In this document: one piece after another, positions 52,586-60,900 of the stretch | How positions within the stretch are numbered: the first letter of the stretch is position 1 | Layout of the letters: every line of letters starts with the position of its first letter | Source: an uncultured beta proteobacterium | GTDB taxonomy: Bacteria > Pseudomonadota > Gammaproteobacteria > Burkholderiales > Burkholderiaceae_A | Direction of reading: 5' to 3' | NCBI GenBank assembly: GCA_902586195.1 | Contig: CACIGF010000001.1 | Coordinates: 124,001-188,000 of the forward strand | Length of the DNA stretch: 64,000 bases | Position numbers and translations under genes: made by a program | The notes under the pieces: generated by a model | Databases searched by the model: none | Told to the model about the DNA's origin: nothing | Seen by the model: only the letters and a program-made list of their open reading frames with translations

Positions 52586-52601
52586 TGGAACAGTTTGTGC
52601 T
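52586..52601 (+). promoter_or_regulatory. Sigma-54 (-24/-12) promoter for pomA-pomB
   Basis: TGGAACAGTTTGTGCT has GG and GC separated by exactly ten bases, against TGGCAC-N5-TTGCA. It lies 81 bases before the pomA ATG, leaving a leader of about 70 bases that ends with GAGGAAG as ribosome-binding site. An activator of the matching class is encoded 0.7 kb upstream. Confidence 0.6.
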
Positions 52602-52682
52602 TTATATTTGTCTATTCAAAGATAGGTTTTTTGGGAATGAAAGTGTAATTCATTAAAAAGTTTTTTTGAGGAAGATTAGAGT

Positions 52683-53444
52683 ATGGATATAGCAAGCGTT
52701 GTGGGACTCATTGGGGCCTTTATTCTTATTGTTATGGCAATGGGTGACCCTTCTGTGTTCATTGATGTCCCATCAGTTTTAATTGTGATTGGAGGTACCG
52801 CAGCCACCGTTCTGAATACTACAACAATTCCTGGGCTTATCGGTGCTATTAAAGTTTTTCTAAAGTCTATTTTAAATAGTCCTGAACCTCCTGAAAAGGT
52901 TATTGAGCAGTTGGTTGAACTCGGCACCATTGCAAAAAAAGATGGGTTCGTTGCGCTAGAGGGACAAGAAATTAAAAACCCTTTCATGGCAAGAGGAGTG
53001 CGTATGTTGGTTGATGGAACAGACCCTGCCTTGATAAAACAGTCAATGGAAACCGAACTTGATCAAATTAAAGCTCGCCACCAAAGTGGTAATGACCTAC
53101 TGGGAAATGCTCAAGACCTAGCTCCGGCAATGGGTATGATTGGAACGCTTGTAGGATTAGTGATTATGTTAGGTAATATGAGTGACCCAAAGGCTCTTGG
53201 GCCTGCAATGGCTATCGCAATTCTAACAACTTTGTATGGGGCGATAATTGCAAACGTTGTATTTATGCCAGCTCGAAAAAAGTTAGAGGCAGTTGATACT
53301 GCTGAGACAATTAATAATCTTATGATTACTGATGCAGTTTTATTTATCCAAGGAGGGGGTAACCCACGCCTAATACCTGATTTGTTGATAGGGTACATAA
53401 TTCCTGGTAACAGAGCTAAAGTTCAGGCAGCTGTCGGAGGGTAA
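52683..53444 (+). CDS. pomA: Flagellar stator protein PomA (MotA family, sodium type)
   Basis: The 253-residue protein has four membrane helices. It has the opening MDIASVVGLIGAFILIVMAM, the cytoplasmic charged loop (residues about 80-150, FMARGVRMLVDGTDPALIK), and helices 3-4 with DLAPAMGMIGTLVGLVIMLGNM and AMAIAILTTLYGAIIANVVF. Sequence and length follow Vibrio PomA rather than E. coli MotA (295 residues with a larger loop), so sodium-ion coupling is likely. Five PomA subunits would surround two PomB. It is preceded by a sigma-54 promoter and followed by pomB after 3 bases. Confidence 0.93.
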   Translation: MDIASVVGLIGAFILIVMAMGDPSVFIDVPSVLIVIGGTAATVLNTTTIPGLIGAIKVFLKSILNSPEPPEKVIEQLVELGTIAKKDGFVALEGQEIKNPFMARGVRMLVDGTDPALIKQSMETELDQIKARHQSGNDLLGNAQDLAPAMGMIGTLVGLVIMLGNMSDPKALGPAMAIAILTTLYGAIIANVVFMPARKKLEAVDTAETINNLMITDAVLFIQGGGNPRLIPDLLIGYIIPGNRAKVQAAVGG

Positions 53445-53447
53445 TAA

Positions 53448-54737
53448 ATGGCCGAAGAGACCGTTGAAGAGTTAGAGAAAAAGGAAGGTGAGCCTGTAGC
53501 CGAAGGTGAGGCTGACTCTAATGAGGAAAAAGAAGAAGAAAAGAAAGAAGAGAAAGAGGAAGAGGAAGAACAGCCACCGGAGAAGAAAGAGCCCGAACCT
53601 GAGTGTAAATGTGAGGAGTGTCCAAAATGTGTCCAGTTGGTGCCGGCTTGGATGCCTACTTTTGCCGATATGGCTACCTTGCTCATGGCTTTTTTTGTAA
53701 TGATATTGTCCTTTGCAGAAATGAATGTTCCGAAATTTAAGCAAATTTCCGGCACCATGAAAAATTCATTCGGCGTTCAGCGTTTGATTCCCACGGTAGA
53801 ACAGCCTAAGGCAACCAGTGTTATTGCTCAAAACTTTTCTCCGGCAGTTGCCCAACCTACGGTGCTTGATACCGTTAAACAGGATACGACTGATGAGACA
53901 AAAAAGGATGTTGAGTTAAAGACTGAGGACAAAACCCAAGAGGATGGTTCAACTGGGGAACAAGCAAAACCTTCAGACCCGGAAACGGAAGCAGAAGCAA
54001 AGAAAGTTGCTGAGGCGCTTAAGGAAGAAATTGCCCAGGGTAGAGTGAAAGTTTCCACTGAGGGAGAAAAAGTAGTTGTTGAATTACAAGAGTCAATTGA
54101 AGCCAAAAATGCACCTGAGAGTGGCGGAGGATCGGGGGAGGCTGGTCAACAGAGATCCGGGGTTGTAAGTCAGGAGTCAATAGAGCTTTTTGCAAAAATA
54201 GCTGACGTGCAGGCTTCGGTTTCCAGACCTTTAGAAGCAAGGCAGGCATCTACGGGCCCGGAAGGAAGTTCTTCTGGTGTCAATCAAGAGGAGATTGACG
54301 CCAGACTAGCACAAATCAAGGCCGATTTATCAGAAGAAATTTCTGAGGGTAAGGCCGAGGTTTTTCGTGATGGTGATAATGTAGTTATTCGTTTGGCCGA
54401 GCAGGGCTCGTTTGTATCTGGTAAGGCGGATTTGCAGCCTGGGTTTTTACCCCTGCTTGAGAAAGTTGGGAAAACTGTTGCGTCTGGTGAAGGGAATGTG
54501 AAGATTGAAGGACATACCGATAATGTTCCTGTCATTGAAAATCCCCGATTTAAATCGAATTGGGATTTATCAGGTGCCCGAGCCGGATCAGTTGCTGATT
54601 ATTTTATCAAAAAAGGTGGGGTTCCACCTGACAGGATTAATGTCTCTGGCCATGCAGATACAAAGCCCGTTGGACCCAACGATACTGCTCCTAATAGAGC
54701 TAAAAACAGGAGAATCGAAGTTATAGTTAGTGGCTAG
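53448..54737 (+). CDS. pomB: Flagellar stator protein PomB (MotB family) with enlarged N-terminus and linker
   Basis: The 429-residue protein is about 110 longer than Vibrio PomB. Residues 1-52 are a Glu/Lys-rich tail, then comes a CxCx2Cx2C cluster (Cys53, 55, 58, 61). The ion-carrying helix follows, with WMPTFADMATLLMAFFVMIL, where Asp74 is the expected sodium ligand. After it, EMNVPKFKQISGTMKNSFGVQ is the PomB-type plug region. The OmpA-like peptidoglycan-binding domain is at about 315-429 (GHTDNVPV, NVSGHADTKPVG, NRRIEVIVSG). The linker holds a partial duplicate of the segment preceding that domain: EEIAQGRVKVSTEGEKVVVE near 190 and EEISEGKAEVFRDGDNVVIR near 295. Coupling ion and the Cys role are inferred. 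Confidence 0.93.
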   Translation: MAEETVEELEKKEGEPVAEGEADSNEEKEEEKKEEKEEEEEQPPEKKEPEPECKCEECPKCVQLVPAWMPTFADMATLLMAFFVMILSFAEMNVPKFKQISGTMKNSFGVQRLIPTVEQPKATSVIAQNFSPAVAQPTVLDTVKQDTTDETKKDVELKTEDKTQEDGSTGEQAKPSDPETEAEAKKVAEALKEEIAQGRVKVSTEGEKVVVELQESIEAKNAPESGGGSGEAGQQRSGVVSQESIELFAKIADVQASVSRPLEARQASTGPEGSSSGVNQEEIDARLAQIKADLSEEISEGKAEVFRDGDNVVIRLAEQGSFVSGKADLQPGFLPLLEKVGKTVASGEGNVKIEGHTDNVPVIENPRFKSNWDLSGARAGSVADYFIKKGGVPPDRINVSGHADTKPVGPNDTAPNRAKNRRIEVIVSG

Positions 54738-54986
54738 GCGCCTGTCTTTGCATTGATTTAATGCTGGAAACGAGAATGTTACTTATTTATAGCATATGGT
54801 GGCGGCGAGGTTTTTAAACCTTAACTGAGCGACTGGCACTATGTTTCAGGTATAGCTTTCCCAAACTGTTTACGTGTGTAGCGGAAAACTAGCTAGCTAG
54901 ACTCGATCATGTCTTTTTACGAACTTCTCATCGCTTATAGATTTTTAAAATTCTATTAAATTCGGAGAGTCTTTACGGCACCATCC
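54738..54986. other. Gap between pomB and the convergent coiled-coil gene
   Basis: There are 249 bases between two convergent genes. A short inverted repeat AGGTTTTTAAACCT sits near 54811-54824, but with almost no loop and no T run after it, so I see no clear terminator. No coding frame or RNA gene is supported. Confidence 0.5.
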
Positions 54987-56093
54987 TTATTTCTTTTCTT
55001 GTTCAGACGATAGGGAACTTACCTTAGCCGGGTACTTGATCATTTGGTTGTCTCTCTGTCGAGGCTCGGCAGCCTTTAGAGCATCTAAATATTGTTTTTC
55101 TTGTAGTATAATCAAAGCCTCAATTTCGCGTTTGACTTTGGCAAGCTCAAGTGCTGTTAAATTAAGTCTTTCCGTCTTATCTAAAGCACTTTTTAAATTT
55201 TTTGAAATTTTCTTCTCAAAATTTTTCAACTCCTTAGCTAAAGAAGCAGTAGTTTTTCTCTGCGCATTAATGCTCTTTTCTTGAGCCTTGATTTTATCCT
55301 CCAGTGACTTTTCCAATCCTTTAACTGAGGCCACCATTTTTTCCACAGTCTTCATGCTTTCTTTGTTGAGATTAGTTGCCTGATCAGTTAGGAGCTTGGT
55401 TTGTTCTTCTTTGCTTTTTTCTGATCCAGCAGTAAGGGCCTTTATGCCAGCTGACAAAGTTGTATTGACTTTTTTGAGTTGGTCAAAGTTTTTATTTATA
55501 TCGTTTAAGTTCTTGGTTAAATCTTCTACCGTGGTCAGACTGCTTTTTACCTCTGCAGATCTGGTTCCCAAATTCACAATCATTAAATCCAACTGCTCAA
55601 TTTTTTTATTCATTTGATACATAACTAGACTAAACAGACCAGCTGTACCGATTAGTAAAGCAACGCACAGGGAAATCACGATGGTTGACTTTATATTGCC
55701 ATTTGACGCCGCTGAGATTAAACTTTTCGCTCCTATCGTTAAACTTCGGTGACTATTTGTAACAGCGCTAGCGGAACGGTTAGCAACTTCGGCTGCATCT
55801 AAAACTGTGCTGGCGAGAGCTTCGAGTCTTTTAGTAGACTGCTCTTCGCTCTCAAGTCGCTTCTTTTCTTGCTCTTCCCACCTACTTTCCTCTTCAGCCC
55901 GACGATTAGCGTAGGCTTCTTCTTGAGACTTGATTATTTCAGAAGCCTCGGCTACCGTGGCTGCTGCCTCCTTAGCAGCCAAAATTTTCTTGTCCACCTG
56001 TTCATCTTCACCCCCAGGATTTTTTTGTTCATCGGAACTATCTTCAGGGCTTATAAATTCGTCATTCAAGTCTTCTTTTTTTTCGTCTTCCAT
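54987..56093 (-). CDS. Bitopic coiled-coil membrane protein of unknown function
   Basis: The 368-residue protein has an acidic N-terminus and a charged helical stretch (about 40-100, EESRWEEQEKKRLESEEQ). One membrane helix follows at about 136-160 (STIVISLCVALLIGTAGLFS), then about 200 residues of predicted coiled coil (LDLMIVNLGTRSAEVKSSL onward, KNFEKKISKNLKSALDKTE). No enzymatic motif is visible. AGGA lies seven bases before the ATG. It sits alone between the stator genes and the end of the fli operon, so a structural role in the envelope or at the motor is possible but unproven. Confidence 0.8.
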   Translation of the reverse strand: MEDEKKEDLNDEFISPEDSSDEQKNPGGEDEQVDKKILAAKEAAATVAEASEIIKSQEEAYANRRAEEESRWEEQEKKRLESEEQSTKRLEALASTVLDAAEVANRSASAVTNSHRSLTIGAKSLISAASNGNIKSTIVISLCVALLIGTAGLFSLVMYQMNKKIEQLDLMIVNLGTRSAEVKSSLTTVEDLTKNLNDINKNFDQLKKVNTTLSAGIKALTAGSEKSKEEQTKLLTDQATNLNKESMKTVEKMVASVKGLEKSLEDKIKAQEKSINAQRKTTASLAKELKNFEKKISKNLKSALDKTERLNLTALELAKVKREIEALIILQEKQYLDALKAAEPRQRDNQMIKYPAKVSSLSSEQEKK

Positions 56094-56450
56094 ACTTATT
56101 CCTAGTTATAAATTTTAGCTAGAATCCTAGTAATCATTTCGTTTTTATCTGTTTATCCTATAAACCACCGAAATACCAATTAACCTCGCTATTTATAAAT
56201 ATAAAACTTCATGTAGAACAATGTTCTTTTGATTTTCTTCTCATTATCTCAATAATATTTTGGAAACCACCTTTCGTGTTTTCTAAATATAGCATCAATA
56301 TGCTTTTCGATAAAATCCTTTGCACTCATACCATAGCCGTCCCATAGACCTTTACTAGATAATTTATTTAAGCTTACTATGGGTATTCGACAATTCCCAT
56401 GGCTGCTTTAATGATTACATCCTATGTATTTGTTGTTTCAGGTTGATTTA
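56094..56450 (-). other. 357-base gap with a possible 26-residue ORF or gene remnant
   Basis: There are 357 bases between the SPOR-protein stop and the coiled-coil gene, with no gene of normal size. On the minus strand a frame without stops of about 51 codons ends at 56249 and contains an ATG at 56329 (26 codons, product starting MSAKDFIEKHIDAIFRKHER). It has no good Shine-Dalgarno. The composition looks protein-like, so it may be a small gene or the tail of a decayed one. No terminator or promoter is convincing. Confidence 0.3.
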
Positions 56451-57905
56451 TTAAGGCGAGGCGATTAGCGGCCGTATGCTCAAAGCGCCTCTTATCCATG
56501 TTTCACGTGGTATGTCATCTCTAGTTGTAAAAACGTTTGCGTCATCTAGAGTTTCAAAAGGACCACTTAATAGAACATAAAAGAAACCTTCTACCTGCGT
56601 TTTCTTGAGCTTGAATATAATACTGTTTTGAAGTGCTGGATATCGACGTTGGATATCAAGAACGGAGTCTAAATCTCCTCTAGCCGTGTGTTGAACATAG
56701 AAACCTGGGTCAATTGTATTTTTGATTAACCCAGTTTTAGAGTTTTGATCAGACGTATTTTCACTAATAACTTGTATCGAGCTTTCGGGCAAAGCTTCTT
56801 CATCGAGATATTTCTTTTGCTGCAGCAAAATCGCTTCGTCCATTTCATTTGTATCTAGACCAGTTTCTCCGGACAATAATGAAAACTGATTCTCTTGATT
56901 CTTTAAGTTTGAAACGCTATCTTGACTTTTAAAAGGTAAGGAGGGACTGTCAATTAGTTCACTTTGAAGAAATAAATTTCTCGCATCCTCAAGCATTGAA
57001 CTTAACGGTAGTAAACCTGAATTTTGCAAATAAGACACGACTCCCGCCGATATAGCAAATAAGAAGCATAAAGAAAAAATCATATTAATTTGATTTTTTC
57101 TTTTCGCCTGGCTCTTTTCTTTGACAGTTATTTTACTTTCATCGGTCTCTTGTTTTACAGGCTGATCAACCTGTGGTGTATTTTCGTAGGTTGCAATTTC
57201 CTCATCATTCTCATCTTTGTCAAAAATTTCATTTTCATTTTCATTTTTTACTGGGTTCTCATTTTTCTGCATTTCTTCTTCAGCTTTGTTTATTGCCCTA
57301 TTACTGGCTGCTAAGGCAAGTTTTGCATCCAATGAAACGCCTACATTTTCGAGAGCCTGTCTGACTTCAGGCTCCATACCCGTCAATTCACTCTCACTAA
57401 GGAGTACCGAAGCTTCTCGCTGCGTAGGCGTTGATATATCCCATCTAACGATTCTATTTCCAAATGCTTCAATTTTCTTCTCCACCTGGGTGCTTGATCT
57501 TTTATCTAGAAGAAGAATTATTCTGGTATTGGCGCCTGGAAAATCCCTCACAAGCCTCGCCATTAATTGTACTTCCCTCAAACCAGTAGCATGAGAATCA
57601 AAGGCAACAAGCACTCTTTGCGGAGCATTTGAGTCCAACGTTTTGGTTGCAGCATCAACTGAAATATTCTCCAAGATTTTATTAAATCTTGTAATAAGAG
57701 CTTCCGTACTATTTGGGTAGTAGACCTCAACATTTAACCCGTTACGTTCCCTGAGGCGCTGAACTAAAATCCGACCGTAGTGATCCAGCAAACCTTCACT
57801 TTCACTGACCAGGGCAGCGCTTAATTTTTCTTGAACGATAGCCTCTGTTAATCGGTCCAGTCTTGCTTTATCAAAGGGTCTGAAGTATAGGTCGTTAATG
57901 CTCAT
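56451..57905 (-). CDS. SPOR-domain membrane protein, DamX-like, at the end of the fli operon
   Basis: The 484-residue protein has three parts. The N-terminal domain (about 1-205) contains RVLVAFDSHATGLREVQLMA and TRIILLLDKRSS, reminiscent of a degenerate AAA/ExeA-type fold without a Walker A. One membrane helix lies near 275-295 (QINMIFSLCFLFAISAGVVS) after a charged linker. The C-terminal SPOR-like domain has GFYVQHTARGDLDSVLDIQR and VEGFFYVLLSGPFETLDDAN. SPOR domains bind denuded septal peptidoglycan, and DamX has the same layout. I use the ATG at 57905; a GTG at 57911 touches the flhB stop. In gammaproteobacteria flhA normally follows flhB, so this placement is unusual. Confidence 0.75.
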   Translation of the reverse strand: MSINDLYFRPFDKARLDRLTEAIVQEKLSAALVSESEGLLDHYGRILVQRLRERNGLNVEVYYPNSTEALITRFNKILENISVDAATKTLDSNAPQRVLVAFDSHATGLREVQLMARLVRDFPGANTRIILLLDKRSSTQVEKKIEAFGNRIVRWDISTPTQREASVLLSESELTGMEPEVRQALENVGVSLDAKLALAASNRAINKAEEEMQKNENPVKNENENEIFDKDENDEEIATYENTPQVDQPVKQETDESKITVKEKSQAKRKNQINMIFSLCFLFAISAGVVSYLQNSGLLPLSSMLEDARNLFLQSELIDSPSLPFKSQDSVSNLKNQENQFSLLSGETGLDTNEMDEAILLQQKKYLDEEALPESSIQVISENTSDQNSKTGLIKNTIDPGFYVQHTARGDLDSVLDIQRRYPALQNSIIFKLKKTQVEGFFYVLLSGPFETLDDANVFTTRDDIPRETWIRGALSIRPLIASP

Positions 57906-57911
57906 AATCAC

Positions 57912-59066
57912 TTATAAATCAACTTTTTTTCCGTTGGAATCAAATTTCATATTTGATGGGATATCTGGATTTGGTCTTTCTGGCGATAAACCATCTTGTG
58001 ACACACTATTTAAATTAAACACATAAGCTATTACTTGTGCAACCGCGTAATATAAATCAGGAGGAATTGCTTCGTTTATATTTGTTGTAAAGTATAATGC
58101 TCTAGCAAGCGGGGGTGCTGAAAAAATTTCAATACTGTGATCTTTAGCCTCTTCGCGTATTTTAAGGGCAATATGGTCTACTCCCTTTGCCAGGACGACC
58201 GGAGCGCTATCTGAGTTAGGGTCGTAGTTAAGTGCTACAGAAAAATGTTCTGGGTTAGTTATAACAACATCAGCGTCCTTAACGTTCTCTATCATTTTCT
58301 CCGATGCTATTTCTTGTTGTTTTTGTCTAATTTTCTTTTTGACCTCAGGGTTTCCCTCTATGTCTTTCATTTCGTCTTTTACTTCTTGTAGTGTCATCTT
58401 CATATTTTCATTGAATTGATATATCTGAATAGGGATGTCAATTAAGGCTATGACTAGAAGTGCTAAGGAGACAAAAAATGCAGACTTGATTAAAATAGTG
58501 CCAGCCAGAGCTAGCGCTGGTTCTAGATTCATATGACCTAAACTAAATAAATCTAATATTTGAAACTGAATTACGCCTAACATTACACCCGCAACAAGAC
58601 TAAATTTAAGGAGTGCTTTTCCGAGATTAATCAGTGCCTGAGTACCAAATATCCTTTTTAATCCGGATATAGGGTTAAATTTACTTGCTTTAGGTGCAAT
58701 AGCCATCCATGCAAAGTTCAACCCTCCTACTGAGGAACCTGCGAGAAGCGCTGTTACTATAAGTAATAAAAATAATGGTACGAAAATGAGCAAGGCATAC
58801 GCAAGTTTTGATAAAAACTGCGCGGGCATTAAATTAGGAGAAAATATAATTTTTCTATCAAAATTAAATCCTCCTTTAAATATTTCTATCAATTGCTCCG
58901 CAAAATAGCCTCCTCCTAAGAGTAGGGCTAAAAATCCTAGTATTGTGCAAGCAGCCATCGTAACTTCGGGAGATCGCACTACTTGACCCTCGGACGCAGC
59001 TTTTTCTAATTTACGTGCAGTTGGTTCTTCGGTTTTTTCGGCGCCATCTTCGTTTTCTTTTGCCAC
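57912..59066 (-). CDS. flhB: Flagellar type III export switch protein FlhB
   Basis: The 384-residue protein has a hydrophilic N-terminus (KTEEPTARKLEKAASEGQVVRS), four membrane helices (residues about 35-215), and the cytoplasmic domain with LQEVKDEMKDIEGNPEVK. The autocleavage site reads NPEH at 271-274 instead of the usual NPTH; the Asn-Pro cleaved bond and His are kept. FlhB sets the change from rod/hook to filament export. It starts 3 bases after the fliR stop. The C-terminal tail is longer than in E. coli, with a Pro-rich end. Confidence 0.97.
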   Translation of the reverse strand: MAKENEDGAEKTEEPTARKLEKAASEGQVVRSPEVTMAACTILGFLALLLGGGYFAEQLIEIFKGGFNFDRKIIFSPNLMPAQFLSKLAYALLIFVPLFLLLIVTALLAGSSVGGLNFAWMAIAPKASKFNPISGLKRIFGTQALINLGKALLKFSLVAGVMLGVIQFQILDLFSLGHMNLEPALALAGTILIKSAFFVSLALLVIALIDIPIQIYQFNENMKMTLQEVKDEMKDIEGNPEVKKKIRQKQQEIASEKMIENVKDADVVITNPEHFSVALNYDPNSDSAPVVLAKGVDHIALKIREEAKDHSIEIFSAPPLARALYFTTNINEAIPPDLYYAVAQVIAYVFNLNSVSQDGLSPERPNPDIPSNMKFDSNGKKVDL

Positions 59067-59069
59067 GTC

Positions 59070-59843
59070 TTAAACCCCTAAGATAGTCGACCTGATATTG
59101 TTCAAGCCTAAGTTCCATAGGTATTGCATGCGCAAACCGATACCATTCATGGCAAAAATAAGTACAAATAGGCCAACAATGATCATTGCGGGAAATCCAA
59201 CAGCAAAAATATTTAATTGCGGTGACGCTCTTGCAACAATTCCGAGGCCAATATTTATTAAAAGCATGACGCAAAGAATAGGAATTGCAATTAAGACAGC
59301 ACCTAGGAAAATAGTACCACTCCAAGCAATTAGTTCAGGATATATTTCAGTTAAGAGTAATCTTTCACCAATGGGAACTAATCTGAAACTTTCTAATAGC
59401 ATCTCTATCAAGATAACATGCCCTCCGATCGACAAAAATATTAGCGTTCCTAAAATAGTTAAAAGTTGACCAATTACTGGGACAGTTCCGAAGTTCGGGT
59501 CAGCAAGAGTTGCCATTGCTAATCCCATCGTAGTTGAAATCGTCTGTCCAGCAACGACAAATGCCGCGGTAACTACTTGCAAGAACAATCCCATGATAAT
59601 TCCAAGTAGTGCTTGGTGAAAAATTTCTACTAAGCCTTTGCCGCTAACTGGGTCAATGACAGGCCATTCGAGAACAGGGTAAATAGCAATGGTAAGTGCG
59701 ATAGCAATGATAATTCTAATCTTTAATGTTACAGAATCCATCGAGAGAATAGGAGCAACGATAAGCATCGCAGAAATTCTTATGAACGGCAGCAGTACCG
59801 TATAAAAAATTTCAACTATATCTGCGACTAAAAAGGAAATCAT
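59070..59843 (-). CDS. fliR: Flagellar export gate protein FliR
   Basis: The 257-residue membrane protein of the export gate has the features FIRISAMLIVAPILS near the N-terminus, FVVAGQTISTTMGLAMATLADPNFG, and the late hydrophobic pair with PQLNIFAVGFPAMIIVGLFVL. I take the ATG at 59843, four bases after the fliQ stop, giving a normal FliR start (MISFLVADIVEIF). A longer open frame back to 59891 would overlap fliQ and add 16 atypical residues. Confidence 0.95.
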   Translation of the reverse strand: MISFLVADIVEIFYTVLLPFIRISAMLIVAPILSMDSVTLKIRIIIAIALTIAIYPVLEWPVIDPVSGKGLVEIFHQALLGIIMGLFLQVVTAAFVVAGQTISTTMGLAMATLADPNFGTVPVIGQLLTILGTLIFLSIGGHVILIEMLLESFRLVPIGERLLLTEIYPELIAWSGTIFLGAVLIAIPILCVMLLINIGLGIVARASPQLNIFAVGFPAMIIVGLFVLIFAMNGIGLRMQYLWNLGLNNIRSTILGV

Positions 59844-59847
59844 GTTT

Positions 59848-60117
59848 TCAAAAAAAGATTCCCGGTATTCGATTGAACATGCCGGTAGCAAACTCTATGA
59901 GAGTGCTAATCATCCACGGTCCAAAAAAAGCTATGCCCAATCCTACAGCAAAAAGTTTTGGAACAAAAGTTAGGGTCATTTCATTAACTGAAGTTGCTGC
60001 TTGGAGAATGCCAATTATCAAACCCACAAGCAGACCTAAACCGAGCATTGGTGATGCCACTAATACTACTACGAATAGTGCATGCCTACCTATATCCATT
60101 ACTGATGCTACGTCCAT
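59848..60117 (-). CDS. fliQ: Flagellar export gate protein FliQ
   Basis: The 89-residue protein with two membrane helices is the normal size for FliQ. It has VMDIGRHALFVVVLVASPML, GLIIGILQAATSVNEMTLTFVPK and FGPWMISTLIEFA, the family pattern. It forms the outer part of the FliPQR gate. It lies between fliP (24-base gap) and fliR. Confidence 0.96.
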   Translation of the reverse strand: MDVASVMDIGRHALFVVVLVASPMLGLGLLVGLIIGILQAATSVNEMTLTFVPKLFAVGLGIAFFGPWMISTLIEFATGMFNRIPGIFF

Positions 60118-60141
60118 ATTTTCTCCAACGGTTCTATTTAG

Positions 60142-60900
60142 TTATGGCAAGGCAAAACTCGCCGCTAAGTTACCCATAATCAAACTCCAGCCATCAATGA
60201 GTACAAATAGCATTAGCTTGAATGGCATAGATATCATCATAGGGGAAAGCATCATCATTCCCATTGACATTAAAACACTAGCAACCACCATATCTATTAT
60301 GATGAAAGGGATGTAAATTAGGAATCCAATAATAAAAGCGCTCTTTAACTCCGAGGTAATGAATGCCGGCACGAGAGTACTGAAAGGCACTGACTCTGGC
60401 CCTTGAAATTCGTCAATCCTTGCAATATTCATGAACATTGCGATATCAGTTTCTCTTGTTTGATTCAACATAAACCCTCTTATGGGAGCTTCGGCCCTCT
60501 TGATGGCTTCATCAAAAGATAGAGTTTCGTCTAAGTATGGAACAATTGCGGTCCCATAGACTTCGCTAAGTATCGGAGACATGATAAAAATTGTTAGAAA
60601 TAGCGCTAATCCTACCAGAACCATATTTGGGGGTGTTTGAGCCGTGCCTAATGCCATTCTAAGCAAGGACATAACTATTAATATTCGTACAAATGAGGTC
60701 ATCATTAACAATAAGGAAGGCAGTAACGTTATGGTTGTAACTAATGCTAAGATTTCTAAAGAAAGACTGTACCTCGTTGTTTGAGCTCCTGCTGCGGCAG
60801 CGGTAATTGCTGGCAATCCTTGTGGCAAACATGTGCTTGGTAATAAACTAATCGAAAGGAAGAGTAGCCCAAAAAGTACAAAATAATTTTCTCTCTTCAT
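60142..60900 (-). CDS. fliP: Flagellar export gate protein FliP
   Basis: The 252-residue protein has a cleavable signal peptide (about residues 1-25) and FliP motifs LLPSLLLMMTSFVRILIVMSLLR, ALGTAQTPPNMVLVGLALFLT, LVPAFITSELKSAFIIGFLI and MMLSPMMISMPFKLMLFVLIDGW. It makes the core of the export pore with FliQ and FliR. The ATG overlaps the fliO stop by four bases. Confidence 0.97.
   Translation of the reverse strand: MKRENYFVLFGLLFLSISLLPSTCLPQGLPAITAAAAGAQTTRYSLSLEILALVTTITLLPSLLLMMTSFVRILIVMSLLRMALGTAQTPPNMVLVGLALFLTIFIMSPILSEVYGTAIVPYLDETLSFDEAIKRAEAPIRGFMLNQTRETDIAMFMNIARIDEFQGPESVPFSTLVPAFITSELKSAFIIGFLIYIPFIIIDMVVASVLMSMGMMMLSPMMISMPFKLMLFVLIDGWSLIMGNLAASFALP

Noticed and set aside
53423-53758. 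Ser/Phe-rich minus-strand frames opposite the PomB N-terminus
   Set aside because: They arise from the GAA/GAG/AAA runs that encode the acidic tail on the plus strand.
54738-54986. tRNA or small RNA in the gap after pomB
   Set aside because: No cloverleaf-compatible arms, TTC-type T-loop or CCA end could be found by eye.
59844-59891. FliR start at 59891 overlapping fliQ
   Set aside because: The extra residues do not match FliR; the ATG at 59843 gives the usual N-terminus right after the fliQ stop.
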